DNA from: Phoenix dactylifera
Taxonomy: Eukaryota; Streptophyta; Magnoliopsida; Arecales; Arecaceae
DNA: 64,000 nt
Direction: 5' to 3'
Assembly: GCF_009389715.1 (NCBI RefSeq)
Contig: NC_052404.1
Location: 2,658,738-2,722,737 of the forward strand
Shown piece after piece: positions 1 to 12,252 of this stretch; position 1 is the first letter of the stretch, and each line of letters starts with the position of its first letter. The notes under the pieces were generated by a model. The model worked only from the letters and a program-made list of their open reading frames with translations. It was not told where the DNA came from and did no database searches. A program made the position numbers and the translations under genes.

Positions 1-1777
<1,777 letters not shown>

Positions 1778-2560
1778 TTCGAGATCTCTGGTATAGTTGT
1801 TTCTCTTTCAAAGACGGCTTGTTTTTCTTTGTGGCGTGGTCTGTAGGCTGAGTTTCTTGTGTGTCTTTGCTGCGTAACCTCATAGTTATCAATCTATTAT
1901 GGTGTACCAGTGGTAATGCTGTTTTTAGTTTTAATTTTTTGCCTTTATATACATACTCTTTGTGTTTCCTCTGTTATCAGAGGATGTTGCAGCATAAGAT
2001 CACATTAACTTTCAGTATAAAGATTGGACCCTGGCTTTTGGTAGACTGCTCTTGGTGAAAACTGGTGGTGATTTATTTTTTTTTCTAACCTTCCGGTGAC
2101 ATATCTTACAACATCTGAATTTCCTGTTTCCTTTGTGACCCATGAATTATATTGCTGCTGCTGTTTCTTTGGTGTCGAAGAAACCTGATACTGGATCGCA
2201 TGGTGACACCATTATTCCATTTTTCAGTAGCTGGTTTAATGGAAGCAGCTGCTCTATATTTTTAGCTTGTATTCATGTTCACCGCCTCTTCAGATTATGT
2301 GAGCTTTGAATGATATGCCTATATTTCCAGTATAAGTATTTACAATAATGTTCAAAATATACTGTATACTTTATGCAATTTTAGCAAGCGGTTCCCATGT
2401 AACAAGGATTCATGTCTTTGGAAGAACTCAGGAGGTTCACATTTTTTTGCCATAGCTCACCTGGTTGTCAGTTTTCAAAGAAATGTGTTATTTTACGATT
2501 AGGTCACTAAACAATGATCAGGCTTAATGAGCTGATGGGCATATAATGATCAAGCATCCT
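1778..2560 (+). other. 3' UTR and downstream region of NAC-alpha
   Basis: T-rich, non-coding sequence follows the TAA at 1775-1777. It is probably the 3' UTR for the first few hundred bases, then intergenic sequence. No clear polyadenylation signal or second gene could be assigned. Confidence 0.4.
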
Positions 2561-2930
2561 AGAACATTTAGCCAGATTTTAGTCTCAGTGTGGAGAGATA
2601 CTGCAGCCAATTGGAAGCTCCTATTAAGGCCCTTCTTCCTTTACGAAAACGGCGTTTACTTGGTACACTAATTGAGCTCCAGGATTGGTGTCGTCCTGGG
2701 AACAAATGTCTTACCTTGTTTTTTAACCTATTAATGGGTGCCCTTAACTCCAAGTTTGTGTATAGACGAATTGATATTAGGACTCCAAGAACCAACGTTC
2801 CAAACTAGTTGCCTTCAAGTTTGAGCTCAGTCAAGGCCTCATTAAAGAATTGCTTGAACCTTTGGCTTACCATTTGGATGATGACGGTTGTGAATTTTTC
2901 AAAAAATTGTTGGAGCAAAAGAACTAGCAG
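2560..2930 (+). other. Unassigned region with a short open frame
   Basis: A 72-codon open frame (2590-2808) is followed, in another frame, by a stretch reading KFELSQGLIKELLEPLAYHL. The peptides look more protein-like than the flanks, but I do not recognise a family and the frame breaks. It could be a relic exon or chance. Confidence 0.2.
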
Positions 2931-2954
2931 ATCAATCAGCTTGTAGTTGAGAAT

Positions 2955-3353
2955 GGCGTGTCAGTGCTGTTATCGGTTGGCATTTTTGTTTACGCAATGC
3001 CAAGAAGTCCACTGGCAGCTTCGATCGACTGCGAGGTAACATGCTGAAAACAAGGGCGCTCACCATGCTTTGTTCTTTCCTTTATTAATGAACTTAATGC
3101 TTATATTTGTCAGCAGATTTTGCTTGATGTGCCTCATATTCAAGCAACTGTTTGTAAATAGGCGTGTCAGTGCTGTTATCGGTTGGCAGTTTTGTTTACG
3201 TCCACTGGCAGCTTCGATCGACTGCGAGGTAACATGCTGAAAACAAGGGCGCTCACCATGCTTTGTTCTCTCCTTTATTAATGAACTTAATGCTTATATT
3301 TGTCAGCAGATTTTGCTTGATGTGCCTCATATTCAAGCAACTGTTTGTAAATA
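2955..3353. repeat. Tandem duplication, about 206 bp and 193 bp
   Basis: The block starting GGCGTGTCAGTGCTGTTATC at 2955 is repeated head to tail from 3161 and is nearly identical. The second copy lacks 13 bases (CAATGCCAAGAAG) after TTTACG. The near identity marks a recent local duplication. No coding frame is conserved across the copies. Confidence 0.9.
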
Positions 3354-4030
3354 GGCTGTTCTAGGTCAGGCTCCTCAGTTTTAGAGAGCACAGAACTTGG
3401 AAGCACAGTCCTTGGCTGATAAGAAATTTTCAGACTTTCACTCCATGCCTATAATATGGCTGATAAAAGGTTGTTGGAAGGTTAATGGGAATGTTTACCT
3501 GGGACCATTTCGTTTCAAGAGAGCCTCTGAACCCGAATGGATGGGGTTGTTCACCATTTGAGCGTTCAAGGTGCATGCTTTTTATTTTAGGCATTATCGT
3601 CCAACGAGTCATGTAATCCTTCGATTTCATGGATTAATAAGGTCATGAAATGAATCATGATCATAGTTGAAATGATTGTAAAAGAGATAAGGAGTCAATA
3701 TATATGTCTTCCTTTCTATTTACCATTCTATCTTCAACTCTTTCTTTAGGGATGGTCCGGTAGGCTATTGCCCATACTTGCCCAATAATTAGGTCCTCAA
3801 TAATTAGGTCCTCGTACCTGGCTCAGGGCAAGGTAGTGTAGGTAGAGTTAGATGGAGTAGGTTGGGATGGATAGAGCTTTTTTTTTTTTTTTTTTTAAGT
3901 ATACAAATCAAGCAAATAAAAAAATATAAAAGTAAATTTTAGTACTTAATATTAAATAAGATAAAAATTGAAGATATAAAATATTGCAGAGACATCACCA
4001 GCATTTTGTTTTTGGTAGAAACGGCTACTC
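3354..4030. other. Intergenic, with poly-T tract
   Basis: No gene is recognised. A run of about 19 T at 3879-3897 lies just beyond the 3' side of the minus-strand LINE fragment at 4034-4515. It could be the remains of that element's poly(A) tail. Confidence 0.4.
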
Positions 4031-4033
4031 ATC

Positions 4034-4515
4034 TCATATAAATTTCACGTGAGTACAACCTGTCAAATCACGAGAAAATAGTAAAAATAAAGAAGGAGCT
4101 TCACACATCCACAAAAAATATCCGGAGTGTCGGGCTACAAAGGAGGCGATCCAGTCTACCCTGTTCGCATCCCTAAACACATGTGCTGTCTGAAAATCAC
4201 CCATCATCTGAGCCATCCTACGAGACTCCCGAATAAGGGAATGGGCATCCCCATATCTGTCCGTCCTCCGGATCCAGTTGATCACCACAGATGAGTCCCC
4301 CTCGAAGTATACCCGCTCGACACAAGTACATGCCTGACATATGATATATCCTCCCAGGCTGCCCGCAGCTCTGCCCCGACTACTGTAAGCCCTGGCGTGC
4401 GCCGCCCTCCTGCAACAAGCATCCTTCACTGGTGGTCCCTGATCACAAATCCGACCCATCCAGTCACCCCATCCGCTGACCTACTGCCGTCGAAGTTTAC
4501 TTTGAGATAGCCAGG
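4034..4515 (-). mobile_element. LINE (non-LTR retrotransposon) fragment, RNase H-like domain
   Basis: Read on the minus strand, the segment begins with VNFDGS, the first acidic strand of an RVT_3-type RNase H domain. It continues VYFEGDSSVVINWIRRTDRYGD and HVFRDANRVDWIASFVARHSG, the middle and C-terminal conserved blocks. A frameshift lies in the middle: GAELRAAWEDISYVRHVL reads only in a second frame. The conserved ADW block has lost its alanine (RVDW). The tail SRDLTGCTHVK is shared with the copy at 11805-12109. Only the C-terminal end of ORF2 is present, so this is a dead, 5'-truncated insertion. Confidence 0.75.
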
Positions 4516-5287
4516 AGGTGGGGTTAGCTTATACTTTCATGTCTGTAATGGATTTTAAAAGGTTCTACAAAAGAATCTTTGGACGTATTTTAGAATACCC
4601 ATTCCTTATGCCATCACCTGCCATATGAATTTTTGGCAATTATATCGATACACATGGTGCAAAAGTTGAGCAATCCATGGGGAAAAGAGTACCGGCACTT
4701 AGCTCATGATCTTTCAAAGCGTTTGGTGCAACAAGCAACAAGCATTAAAAAAACCAGCATCCATATGCTCTCTTATAAATTTATAGCTACGTTGGTTTGT
4801 CCTAAAATTGTTTGAAGGGCTACCATAACGTCCAACCATTGAACTACAGTCTAAAACATCATAGCTAGAGAACACTAAGTAGACCCAAAAATCCTCCTCA
4901 GTGTCAACAATAAAAGAATTAACCCCGAGAAAACCATAGTTGACCCTCGTAAAGCAGGTTGTAGAAAGATCGTTATCTAAGAAGAAGATATATTCTTCAA
5001 AATTTACTCAGCAACCCCTCCAATGCCTGCTCCTCTTCTCCGTCCTTGCCCACCACCCCATCGACCTCCTCCTCTTCCCTTGTCTCCCTTTCGCACCTCC
5101 ACTCCCACCAGTTTGGTGCCTTTCGCCGCCTCTGCAACCCCCTTGCTGCTTCCACTTCGTCTTCAATCCCTCCTCTATCTTCGCCACCATCATCTAAAAT
5201 GCTATCCTCGCGCGCGAGGCCCCCTGCAACTTTATTGATGTCGACGCTGCTCCTTTTTTATTTTTGTTTTCTGCTACGACAGGTAAT
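4516..5287. other. Intergenic, C/T-rich stretch
   Basis: No gene is recognised. 5020-5190 is strongly pyrimidine-rich on the plus strand, which creates several overlapping open frames of low complexity that I regard as spurious. Confidence 0.4.
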
Positions 5288-5806
5288 TCATACAACATGT
5301 ATACGAATACATCTAATAAAGTCAAAAAATAAAATATCACAAAGCTCTCGAGGCAGCTCCTCATTCCTTGTCCACACACTACTGCCGGCGTGGTGAGCCA
5401 CGTGGGTGGCCACCCAATCCGCAGCCCCATTGACTTCTCTAAATATAGGCTTAGCCAGACAACGCTTACATCCCTCATCATTATTCAAATGTCACGAAGT
5501 AATAGATGGTCACCAACAGCAACCCTCGGACCCTTATGGACCCAACTGATAACCATGATCGAGTGACCCCTTCAAGATGACTGACCTAGCTGATAGCACA
5601 TGTTAAGCATGCCGAAGACCCGCCCAGGCCACCCTCAGCTCTGCACCGGAAATCGTGCAGTCGAATAACTGACACCCTTCCGCAGCCACAACTCTGAAGT
5701 TTGGGTCTCTGCTCACGAAACCCGTTCCACCTATTGAGCCTCCGTTCGGTACCGACCAATCGAAATTGACTATTGAGCCTCCTTTTCCCCTGCATGCTCG
5801 AACCAT
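5288..5806 (-). mobile_element. Second LINE RNase H-domain fragment
   Basis: Minus-strand reading gives VNFDWSVPNGGSIGGTGFV and then GAELRVAWAGLRHA (5603-5806). In another frame it gives STVIMVISWV and a degraded RDI block. A third segment reads IFREVNGAADWVATHVAHHAG (5288-5488). These are the consecutive conserved blocks of the plant LINE RNase H domain, so a single domain is broken by at least two frameshifts and a stop. It is related to the fragment at 4034-4515 but clearly diverged, so it is a separate and older insertion. Confidence 0.7.
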
Positions 5807-5839
5807 CTTGAGCTAATCGCCATTTTTTGCAGAGCATGT

Positions 5840-7145
5840 GTTTTGTCCACCCAATTAGAAAAGTACACTGCTAGTTATATATAGAGGCAACTTAGTCTGG
5901 GAGAAGATAAATCTAGACCAAATATAAAAAAAACAATTTGATCTTTATTATGCCATGATTTTTTTTGCAAAATCGAGTGTGATGGCCATGCTCCTTGGTT
6001 TCCTAGCGCGAGCAAGCCCTTAGAAACCTAACCCCACTGCCCTACTTCATCTTTAAGAAACAACAATGCTTCATTGAAATATGGTTTATGGAATACCATA
6101 ATGCATCTTAGTTTTGAATAGTAAAGGAGAAACAAAGGCCACTACCAGTGCAACAGCTATTAAATTGACATATAAACCAAACAAACTCAAATAATCAGAG
6201 AAACTTTGACAAGTGTACTGTGCAGGAATAAGGACCATAACTGCTATATGAAGACAGCAAAATTCAAAATGCCACCTTGAATGTAAGATTAGATTATCTG
6301 ATGAAGCATTATAAGGTTTATATGTCATAATAACAACAAGAAGACGAGTCTGTTTTTAAATAACAAGCACTTAAGTAGAATTAACTCAGTCTCATGCGAA
6401 CTGTACTTTATACCTATAAGGCAATCTCCCAGCCCAGTGAACTTGAAGAAGCAGAAGAAACATCATAGCAAGTAAAAGTGCATGTGAAATGCAAGCTACT
6501 GAAGCAGTTAACTGCTAGGAGATATCTTACCAAAGCAATAACCCATCAAACCTGTAGTTTGGATAGTTATCACTGTTCAAAAGTTTAAGACCTGCAATTG
6601 GTCTAAATAAACCAAATTCATTGAATCACTGGACGTTAAATCAATGTCACGAGCAAAACCAACATAAACCGATCACATGTATAATTCATATAAAAAACAA
6701 CAATTCATTCTTCTACTGTTATGTATAATCTCAAGCAATCATTACAAACATCACAAGGCAAACACAGCCTACAACAGGAGGCCATCATGACATCAAGAAG
6801 AATTTTTGGTTCTCTTTCTGCAAGTAAATATTATAATGCAGCATTCAAAAGCCCAAAACGACTGCTCAATCATAATTGCATTAAACTACATAAAAGCACA
6901 TCGTGGTTTTAATGCAAGAATAAAAGCAGATGCAGCAAAAAATAAATAAGAGCATTTACATGAAACCATGCATACTGGCAAGTTTTCACAGGCAACGGAA
7001 ATGAACTATCATCTAACAAGTGGGATACAGTAGAGAACTAAACGAGGTGATAGACATAACTTTCACCAATCACAAGAGAATCCAGAAAAACTCATCTCGT
7101 TAGTACATTCATGGAAAGCAGCAGAATTGCACCCACCTAATCATT
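5840..7145 (-). other. Probable 3' UTR, 3' intron or downstream region of the RING gene
   Basis: AT-rich sequence lies downstream of the RING-H2 stop codon with no recognised coding exon. On the minus strand the stop is followed within nine bases by AG|GTGGGT, a plausible splice donor, so an intron in the 3' UTR is possible. Confidence 0.35.
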
Positions 7146-7991
7146 CTAACGAGATCTAGAATTTGAGTTTGAAGAGCGAAAAGGCCACAGAAAGGAGAAC
7201 AGGTTCCTCCTGCATTGACGTCCCCGGTTATTTCCATTGCTAGTTGAACTTTGATTGCTTGATCTTGAACGTGTGTAACTACCAGAGTTCTGTGGTGGCA
7301 GCTCATGGCGGCAAACTGGACAGGAATTATGCTGTTCCAACCAGGGAATGATGCAGTCCGAGTGATATATATGTTTACATGGCATCTCCCGTGCCTCAGT
7401 CCCTAGCTTAAATTCCTCTTTACAAACAGGGCAATGCGAGTCTCCATGCAGATGCCTCTGGTTGATCTTCAAGGTCGGCATAGCATTGATTGCTGACTGT
7501 GATGCAGGTGGTGGTCCATGCCTATCATTTTGTGCCAACTGTTCAATTAGATCTTCTAGCCCTGGGCCAACAAAATAGTCTGCCATGTTGGCTCGCCGCA
7601 TGCCAACACCACGGCGCCCATTGAAGAAGACCTCAAACCCATCGTTGTCAGACATATGAACAGGGAGCTGGCCCCTGAAGACCAACCAAGGACTAGAGTC
7701 GAATTCCATCCCAAAGTCTGAGAACATATTCGGTCTGCCCCGGCCATCAAACTCATGGCTCCTTCCCACCATCCCTTGACTCATCATAGAAGAGATGGCC
7801 TCCATGACACTGTGGCGTGGGTCACGATCCATATCAGGGTCCATGCTGATGAACTGTCTCATAAGCACCTCTATCTCATCGAGCTCCAACACAAAACCTG
7901 CATCACAGTTGGGGCAGACCATGCCCCGCCCCCGAGGCCGGACTCTACGCCTGCATTGAAAACACCAATGTGTGTGTCTACCGCTTGACAT
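7146..7991 (-). CDS. RHC1A: RHC1A-like zinc-ribbon/RING-H2 E3 ubiquitin-protein ligase
   Basis: A single-exon reading frame of 281 aa. Residues 8-37 form a CxxC...CxxC zinc ribbon (Cys10, Cys13, Cys26, Cys29) typical of this plant RING subfamily. A RING-H2 domain lies at about residues 187-227 with the order C187-C190-C205-H207-H210-C213-C224-C227 and the motif [13 protein letters not shown]. The expected tryptophan after the sixth ligand is present, so E2 binding should be intact. The C-terminus is Ser/Arg/Asn-rich and ends with [15 protein letters not shown]. Family members commonly extend further past the WPF motif, so this copy looks short at the C-terminus. By family it should transfer ubiquitin from an E2 to unknown targets. 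The start is the first ATG after the 5' UTR intron and opens the conserved zinc ribbon. Confidence 0.9.
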   Translation of the reverse strand: MSSGRHTHWCFQCRRRVRPRGRGMVCPNCDAGFVLELDEIEVLMRQFISMDPDMDRDPRHSVMEAISSMMSQGMVGRSHEFDGRGRPNMFSDFGMEFDSSPWLVFRGQLPVHMSDNDGFEVFFNGRRGVGMRRANMADYFVGPGLEDLIEQLAQNDRHGPPPASQSAINAMPTLKINQRHLHGDSHCPVCKEEFKLGTEAREMPCKHIYHSDCIIPWLEQHNSCPVCRHELPPQNSGSYTRSRSSNQSSTSNGNNRGRQCRRNLFSFLWPFRSSNSNSRSR

Positions 7992-9070
7992 CTTCTAGTT
8001 TCAATCTATTAAACTCTTGATGAGTTCAATATGACCCCAAAGCAGAAACTGCAATAAGAACAGGAACATGAAGAAAACTTATTTATTACTTTATTCAGAT
8101 CGACAATGCTTGGACAATTGAGAAATTTCATGATACAATAAAACAAGAACATGGAGGAAATGGTACATCACTCCGGTTGGACATGCAAAGCACAAAGTGA
8201 TATGATGGCAATAAACCGATTCACATAATATGGAAATCTTAGCTATGACGGCAAAATTTAGTCAATTAAGACTCGGATATCACAATATCATATAGAAATT
8301 TTAATATGCTGGACTTTTTACAAGATTTGGCATAGCTGATTTGTATTAAACTGGAAATTATTCACGACACCCGAAAAATTTTAGAAAAATGTCCCACAAG
8401 ATTTCAATATCAACTAACGGAGAAATATTTGTTTTTTTTGGCTCATCCAAGACTTGAATCAAAGCAAACATTGAAGGTCTTATCCAGGATAACAAAGGAA
8501 AAAGGCGTGCCTATGGGCAATAATGGCAACTCCAAACTCCGAAATAATTTGAAATTTGGGGGAATAAGCAGACCTAAGGCATAAACGTTGCTTTTAGCTA
8601 AGTAATTAAACTGAATCGAATTAAATTACCACATATTTACCAAACAACGTTCTAACTTTTAACACAAACATTTCCAGAAATTCTGGAAGCAAATCCTCCC
8701 AAATTCGGAAGGAAACCTAATTCAAAGATCCCAGAAGCCTCACCAGCTCCCACCCCTACCCATAGCTATTACTTCAATACCATTCAAAAAATCACCACGG
8801 ATCAACAAATCTGCACTAAAAAAAATAAAAAAAAAAGCCCCAAAAATGGAGAAAAAGAAGATCTTTAAGCGAACGGCGAGATCCCCATATTAAAAATAAT
8901 AAAAGAGAAGAAATTAGAGCATCGAGTATTATACCTCCAAGAAGAGAAGAAGAACAACGAAGCGGAGAAGAAACCCAAAACCATCCGAAGCAACGAGTCC
9001 GAGATCCAAGGATTTTATATGCGGATTGACTTCTTTGGAGCGGCGTCTCCCTGTATTTCTTTCCCCTCTT
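7992..9070 (-). other. 5' UTR intron and first non-coding exon of the RING gene
   Basis: On the minus strand a candidate leader exon upstream of about 8935 ends CTTCTTGGAG|GTATAATAC, a good donor at 8934. The acceptor would lie just upstream of the ATG at 7991. The 0.9-kb AT-rich sequence between them would be a 5' UTR intron. This is inferred from splice-site appearance only. Confidence 0.45.
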
Positions 9071-9517
9071 CGCACCGCGGCCGTCGAGAAGCCAGATCCG
9101 CCGTTGATTTCACGATGGACAGTCCGATTTAGATGGCCGCGTGGACCCTTTAGAAAAGGGTGCGGTACGCGCACCAAGATCCTCGGCTCGGATGCTTCGA
9201 CGAAATTTATCGACGCCGGTACGCAGAGGAAATTCTATGCGGTTGACAGATCCGCCGTTCGTTCGCCAGCCCATGAGCGGGAGATCCGGTTCTCGCATAG
9301 AAACTTCTCTACATATAGTTGTAAGATAGTGATTTTAAGAGGCATATTAGACGGGCTGTTTGGTGGCCCATAAAAGCGTCCGTCCGCACAAATTATTGGC
9401 TTGTAGAATATATCCCATCTGCGTCACCATGATGTGGAGTTCGATTTTTTGATGGAGAAAAATGATGCTTGGCCCACCAGTGTGGTGTGATGTGTTTTTT
9501 TTTTAAAAAAAAAAATA
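9071..9517. other. Promoter side of the RING gene and unassigned DNA
   Basis: 9071-9300 is GC-richer than its surroundings, as plant gene starts often are. Open frames here overlap on both strands without recognisable content. An oligo-T/oligo-A junction lies at 9495-9515. Confidence 0.35.
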
Positions 9518-9518
9518 T

Positions 9519-9780
9519 TTTAACTTAGCTTCCACCAAACTTGATTTTCGTTGTTGTTATTTGGAGACAGTTCAAACTCAGAACCTCTACTCTGATACCA
9601 TGTTAAAATCACTACTAGTCCCAAAAGCGATAAGGTGAGATGGATTTATTTTAAATTAGCTTCCACCAAACTTGATTTCCGTTGTTGTTATTTGGAGACA
9701 GAATTCGAACTCAGAATCTCTACTCTAATACCATGTTAAAATCACTACTAGTTCCAAAAGCGATAAGGTGAGATGGATTT
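9519..9780. repeat. Tandem duplication, 131-bp period
   Basis: The block containing GCTTCCACCAAACTTGATTT and TACCATGTTAAAATCACTAC occurs twice, head to tail (about 9519-9649 and 9650-9780), with a few substitutions. The wording is typical of dispersed plant repeat ends. No coding content. Confidence 0.85.
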
Positions 9781-11800
9781 ATTCATATATTTTATATTTT
9801 TTTATAGAAAGTATGGCTGCATAGCTTAAAATTAAGCTATAGAAGCTGAATCAGCAATGCTTTTGTTATACATAGTTTAGATGTATGATAAAAATTTATT
9901 GACTTTAATCATTTAAAAGAAAAAATTATTGACAAAACATGGTCTAGGATCAACAAGACCCATGATCCAGCTGTGTGGAGTTAGGATGCTTGAAAGCTAA
10001 AAAAGAAAATAATTTAATTGGCGTTGCAGGTGCGTTGGATCAAGGATGCTTGCAAGCAATGATCTGAGATGCTTCATGATACTGAAATTAACTCAGCAGG
10101 AAGATTGTAAAAGTACTAAAATAACATCTTTGGTTTTTCTTGCAACTATGCGGACTCAAAGAAGATAAAGCAAATAAATAAAAGGTTAAATTCAAAAGAA
10201 AACTAGAAATGGTAAAGATTAAAGAAGATAAACTAGCCAGAGTTTTAATGACTGGAGTTGCACTGGTACCCACTGGACTTCTTATAATTTCATCGACATT
10301 GCATTACTTAATGCATAGAGTTGCACCCAAAGAAGAAAAATATTCAATCCGCATGAAGGCCGCCTTGACTACACCATCACACCGTCAGAAACTATTATAA
10401 AGAGAAACCAAAAACTTCAATTCAATTCACTATGATACAAAAGAAGATAGCATGGACCTTCAATGTTTAGTCCTTGATTATAATTATTGTCTAGTATAAA
10501 ATTGCTTACAAGTAATAATCCTGAATTAAACTTTTTATTCACATCCCATTATTTTAATGGCCCTCTAGCGTTTAGTCCTTGACTTTAACACACTTAAATA
10601 TAATTTAAATAGAACAAATAAAAATGTATAACATATATTTTTTTAAAAAAATACATAAATATATATATAAATTTATACCGATTAGATATAAGGGTGTGTT
10701 TGGTTTGCGATCACAGACGGACTTAAAATGTGTTGAAATGTAACGGGAATTACTTATTTCTATTCTAGAATTCAACTCCGTCCGCCCAAACAAGCTTTAA
10801 GTGTGTACAAGATACTGATATATTAAATTCTCCCATTGTTTAGGTAGGAAAGGTAGATGGACTCCATGGCATCATCTCTAGGGGGGTAAATGGGTTAGAC
10901 CGGACCGGGTCATGAGTAATCCCAACCTAATCCGGTTGTTTGTTCGGATCCTAATATTGGACCTAGACCTAACCCAATAAAAGATCAGATTGGGTTGGGT
11001 TGGGTCCACAACTAAAATTGTTGATCCAATGAGTCATTCGGATCAGGTCGGGTTCATGTATAATCCTGTCCTAACCCAAAAAAAAATTGAGTCTGGGTCA
11101 AGTCTGGATCGGATTTCTGTACTTGTCATTCTTTATACTTGGTTTATTTTGCAATGAGTGAAAATTAAAGAAAACAGGTTATGCATAACCATACAAGTGA
11201 AAGTACCCTAGTATTAAAGATTGATGCCATTACAAACTAATCTAATAATGATAGACTCGACCTTGTTAGCCACGAGAAAAAATTTTTTGCTCATGTATGC
11301 ACTACTTTTTTTTGAGTAGAAAAGAATCGTGTCTATGTTTATCTTTTTTTTACGCAGCAGTGATATCCTCTGAATTTGTTAGAATACATCTACTACCATT
11401 TTTTAAAAATATACTACTAAAAAAAGCATACATAAGCCAAAACGAGAAATATAGTTTTGATAATAGTACATGGCAAAATTTAATAGCTGCAAATGACTCA
11501 TTATATACCTATCTTCTTCCGCACGATAAAATTATACTTTATTTTGTCTTTATTAGTTTGAAACTTTTTTTTAGAAAAGTTTTCAGCGCTCCAATTTAAT
11601 GTAACTAATCTAAATCTTAATATAAAATTCATGCCATTCGATAGTACATAAAAATAGCATTTTCTATTCCTTTTGCCTAAAAGCATAGGAAGAGATTAAA
11701 GTAATACAAAGTTATTGGCCCTTAAGCATACTTGCGGGCCCCAATGGCATACTGGGTTTGGGTTAGGTTATGATAGAAAATCTAAAATTATCTCAAAAAT
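9781..11800. other. AT-rich intergenic region with repeat debris
   Basis: No gene is recognised. 10692-10800 may be a small foldback element: it opens GTGTTTGGTTTGCG...GACGGA and closes TCCGTCCGCCCAAACAAGC. 10870-11110 holds a tract rich in GGGTTGGGT/ACCCAACC words with a further related block at 11740-11815, probably the two sides of an interrupted dispersed repeat. Confidence 0.4.
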
Positions 11801-11804
11801 TAAG

Positions 11805-12109
11805 TAGATCGGGTCGGGTGTATTTTGAGGAGGATTCTTCTATTGTGATAGTTTGGATCTGGAGAACGGATAGGTATGGAGATGGTCACCCACTTATTCG
11901 AGAGACCCGCAGGCTGGCTATGAAGATGGATGAGTTTCAGACAGTACACGTTTTTCGGGAGGCGAAGTGGGCAGTAGATTGGGTCGCCTCCTATGTTGCA
12001 CGACATTCCAGAGAGTTCTACTGAAAATCCACAGTAGAACTTCCGCCCGATTTGTATTTTTTGCTTTCTTCTGATTTGGCAGAATGTACTCACGTTATAG
12101 CTATATAAA
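11805..12109 (+). mobile_element. Third LINE RNase H-domain fragment, abutting SAC3C
   Basis: The plus strand reads VYFEEDSSIVIVWIWRTDRY, then HVFREAKWAVDWVASYVARHS, then a stop. It matches the fragment at 4034-4515 block for block and shares the 3' end TGTACTCACGT. The catalytic glycine of EGDS is replaced (EEDS). The fragment ends about 145 bp before the SAC3C start codon and supplies the most TATA-like sequence there. Confidence 0.75.
12102..12109 (+). promoter_or_regulatory. Candidate TATA box of SAC3C
   Basis: TATATAAA lies 144 bp upstream of the SAC3C ATG at a sensible distance for a short leader. It sits inside the 3' end of the LINE remnant. The equivalent position in the LINE at 4034-4515 reads TTATATGAG, so the box may have arisen from LINE 3' sequence. 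Confidence 0.5.
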
Positions 12110-12252
12110 TTGCCGTCTTTCGAGCATCAGATAAACCAGGTGGATGTCGAATAGAAATCGAGATTAGCCCCTTTTTTTTTAATGACAGCCCTCCAAAACT
12201 CTGCGGCCCTAGATCCCGACCTTTCCAACGAGAGATAGAGGCAGAGCCGGAG

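Noticed and set aside
8929-9373. Protein-coding gene near the RING leader
   Set aside because: Several overlapping frames on both strands without domains; the region is better explained as GC-rich promoter and leader.
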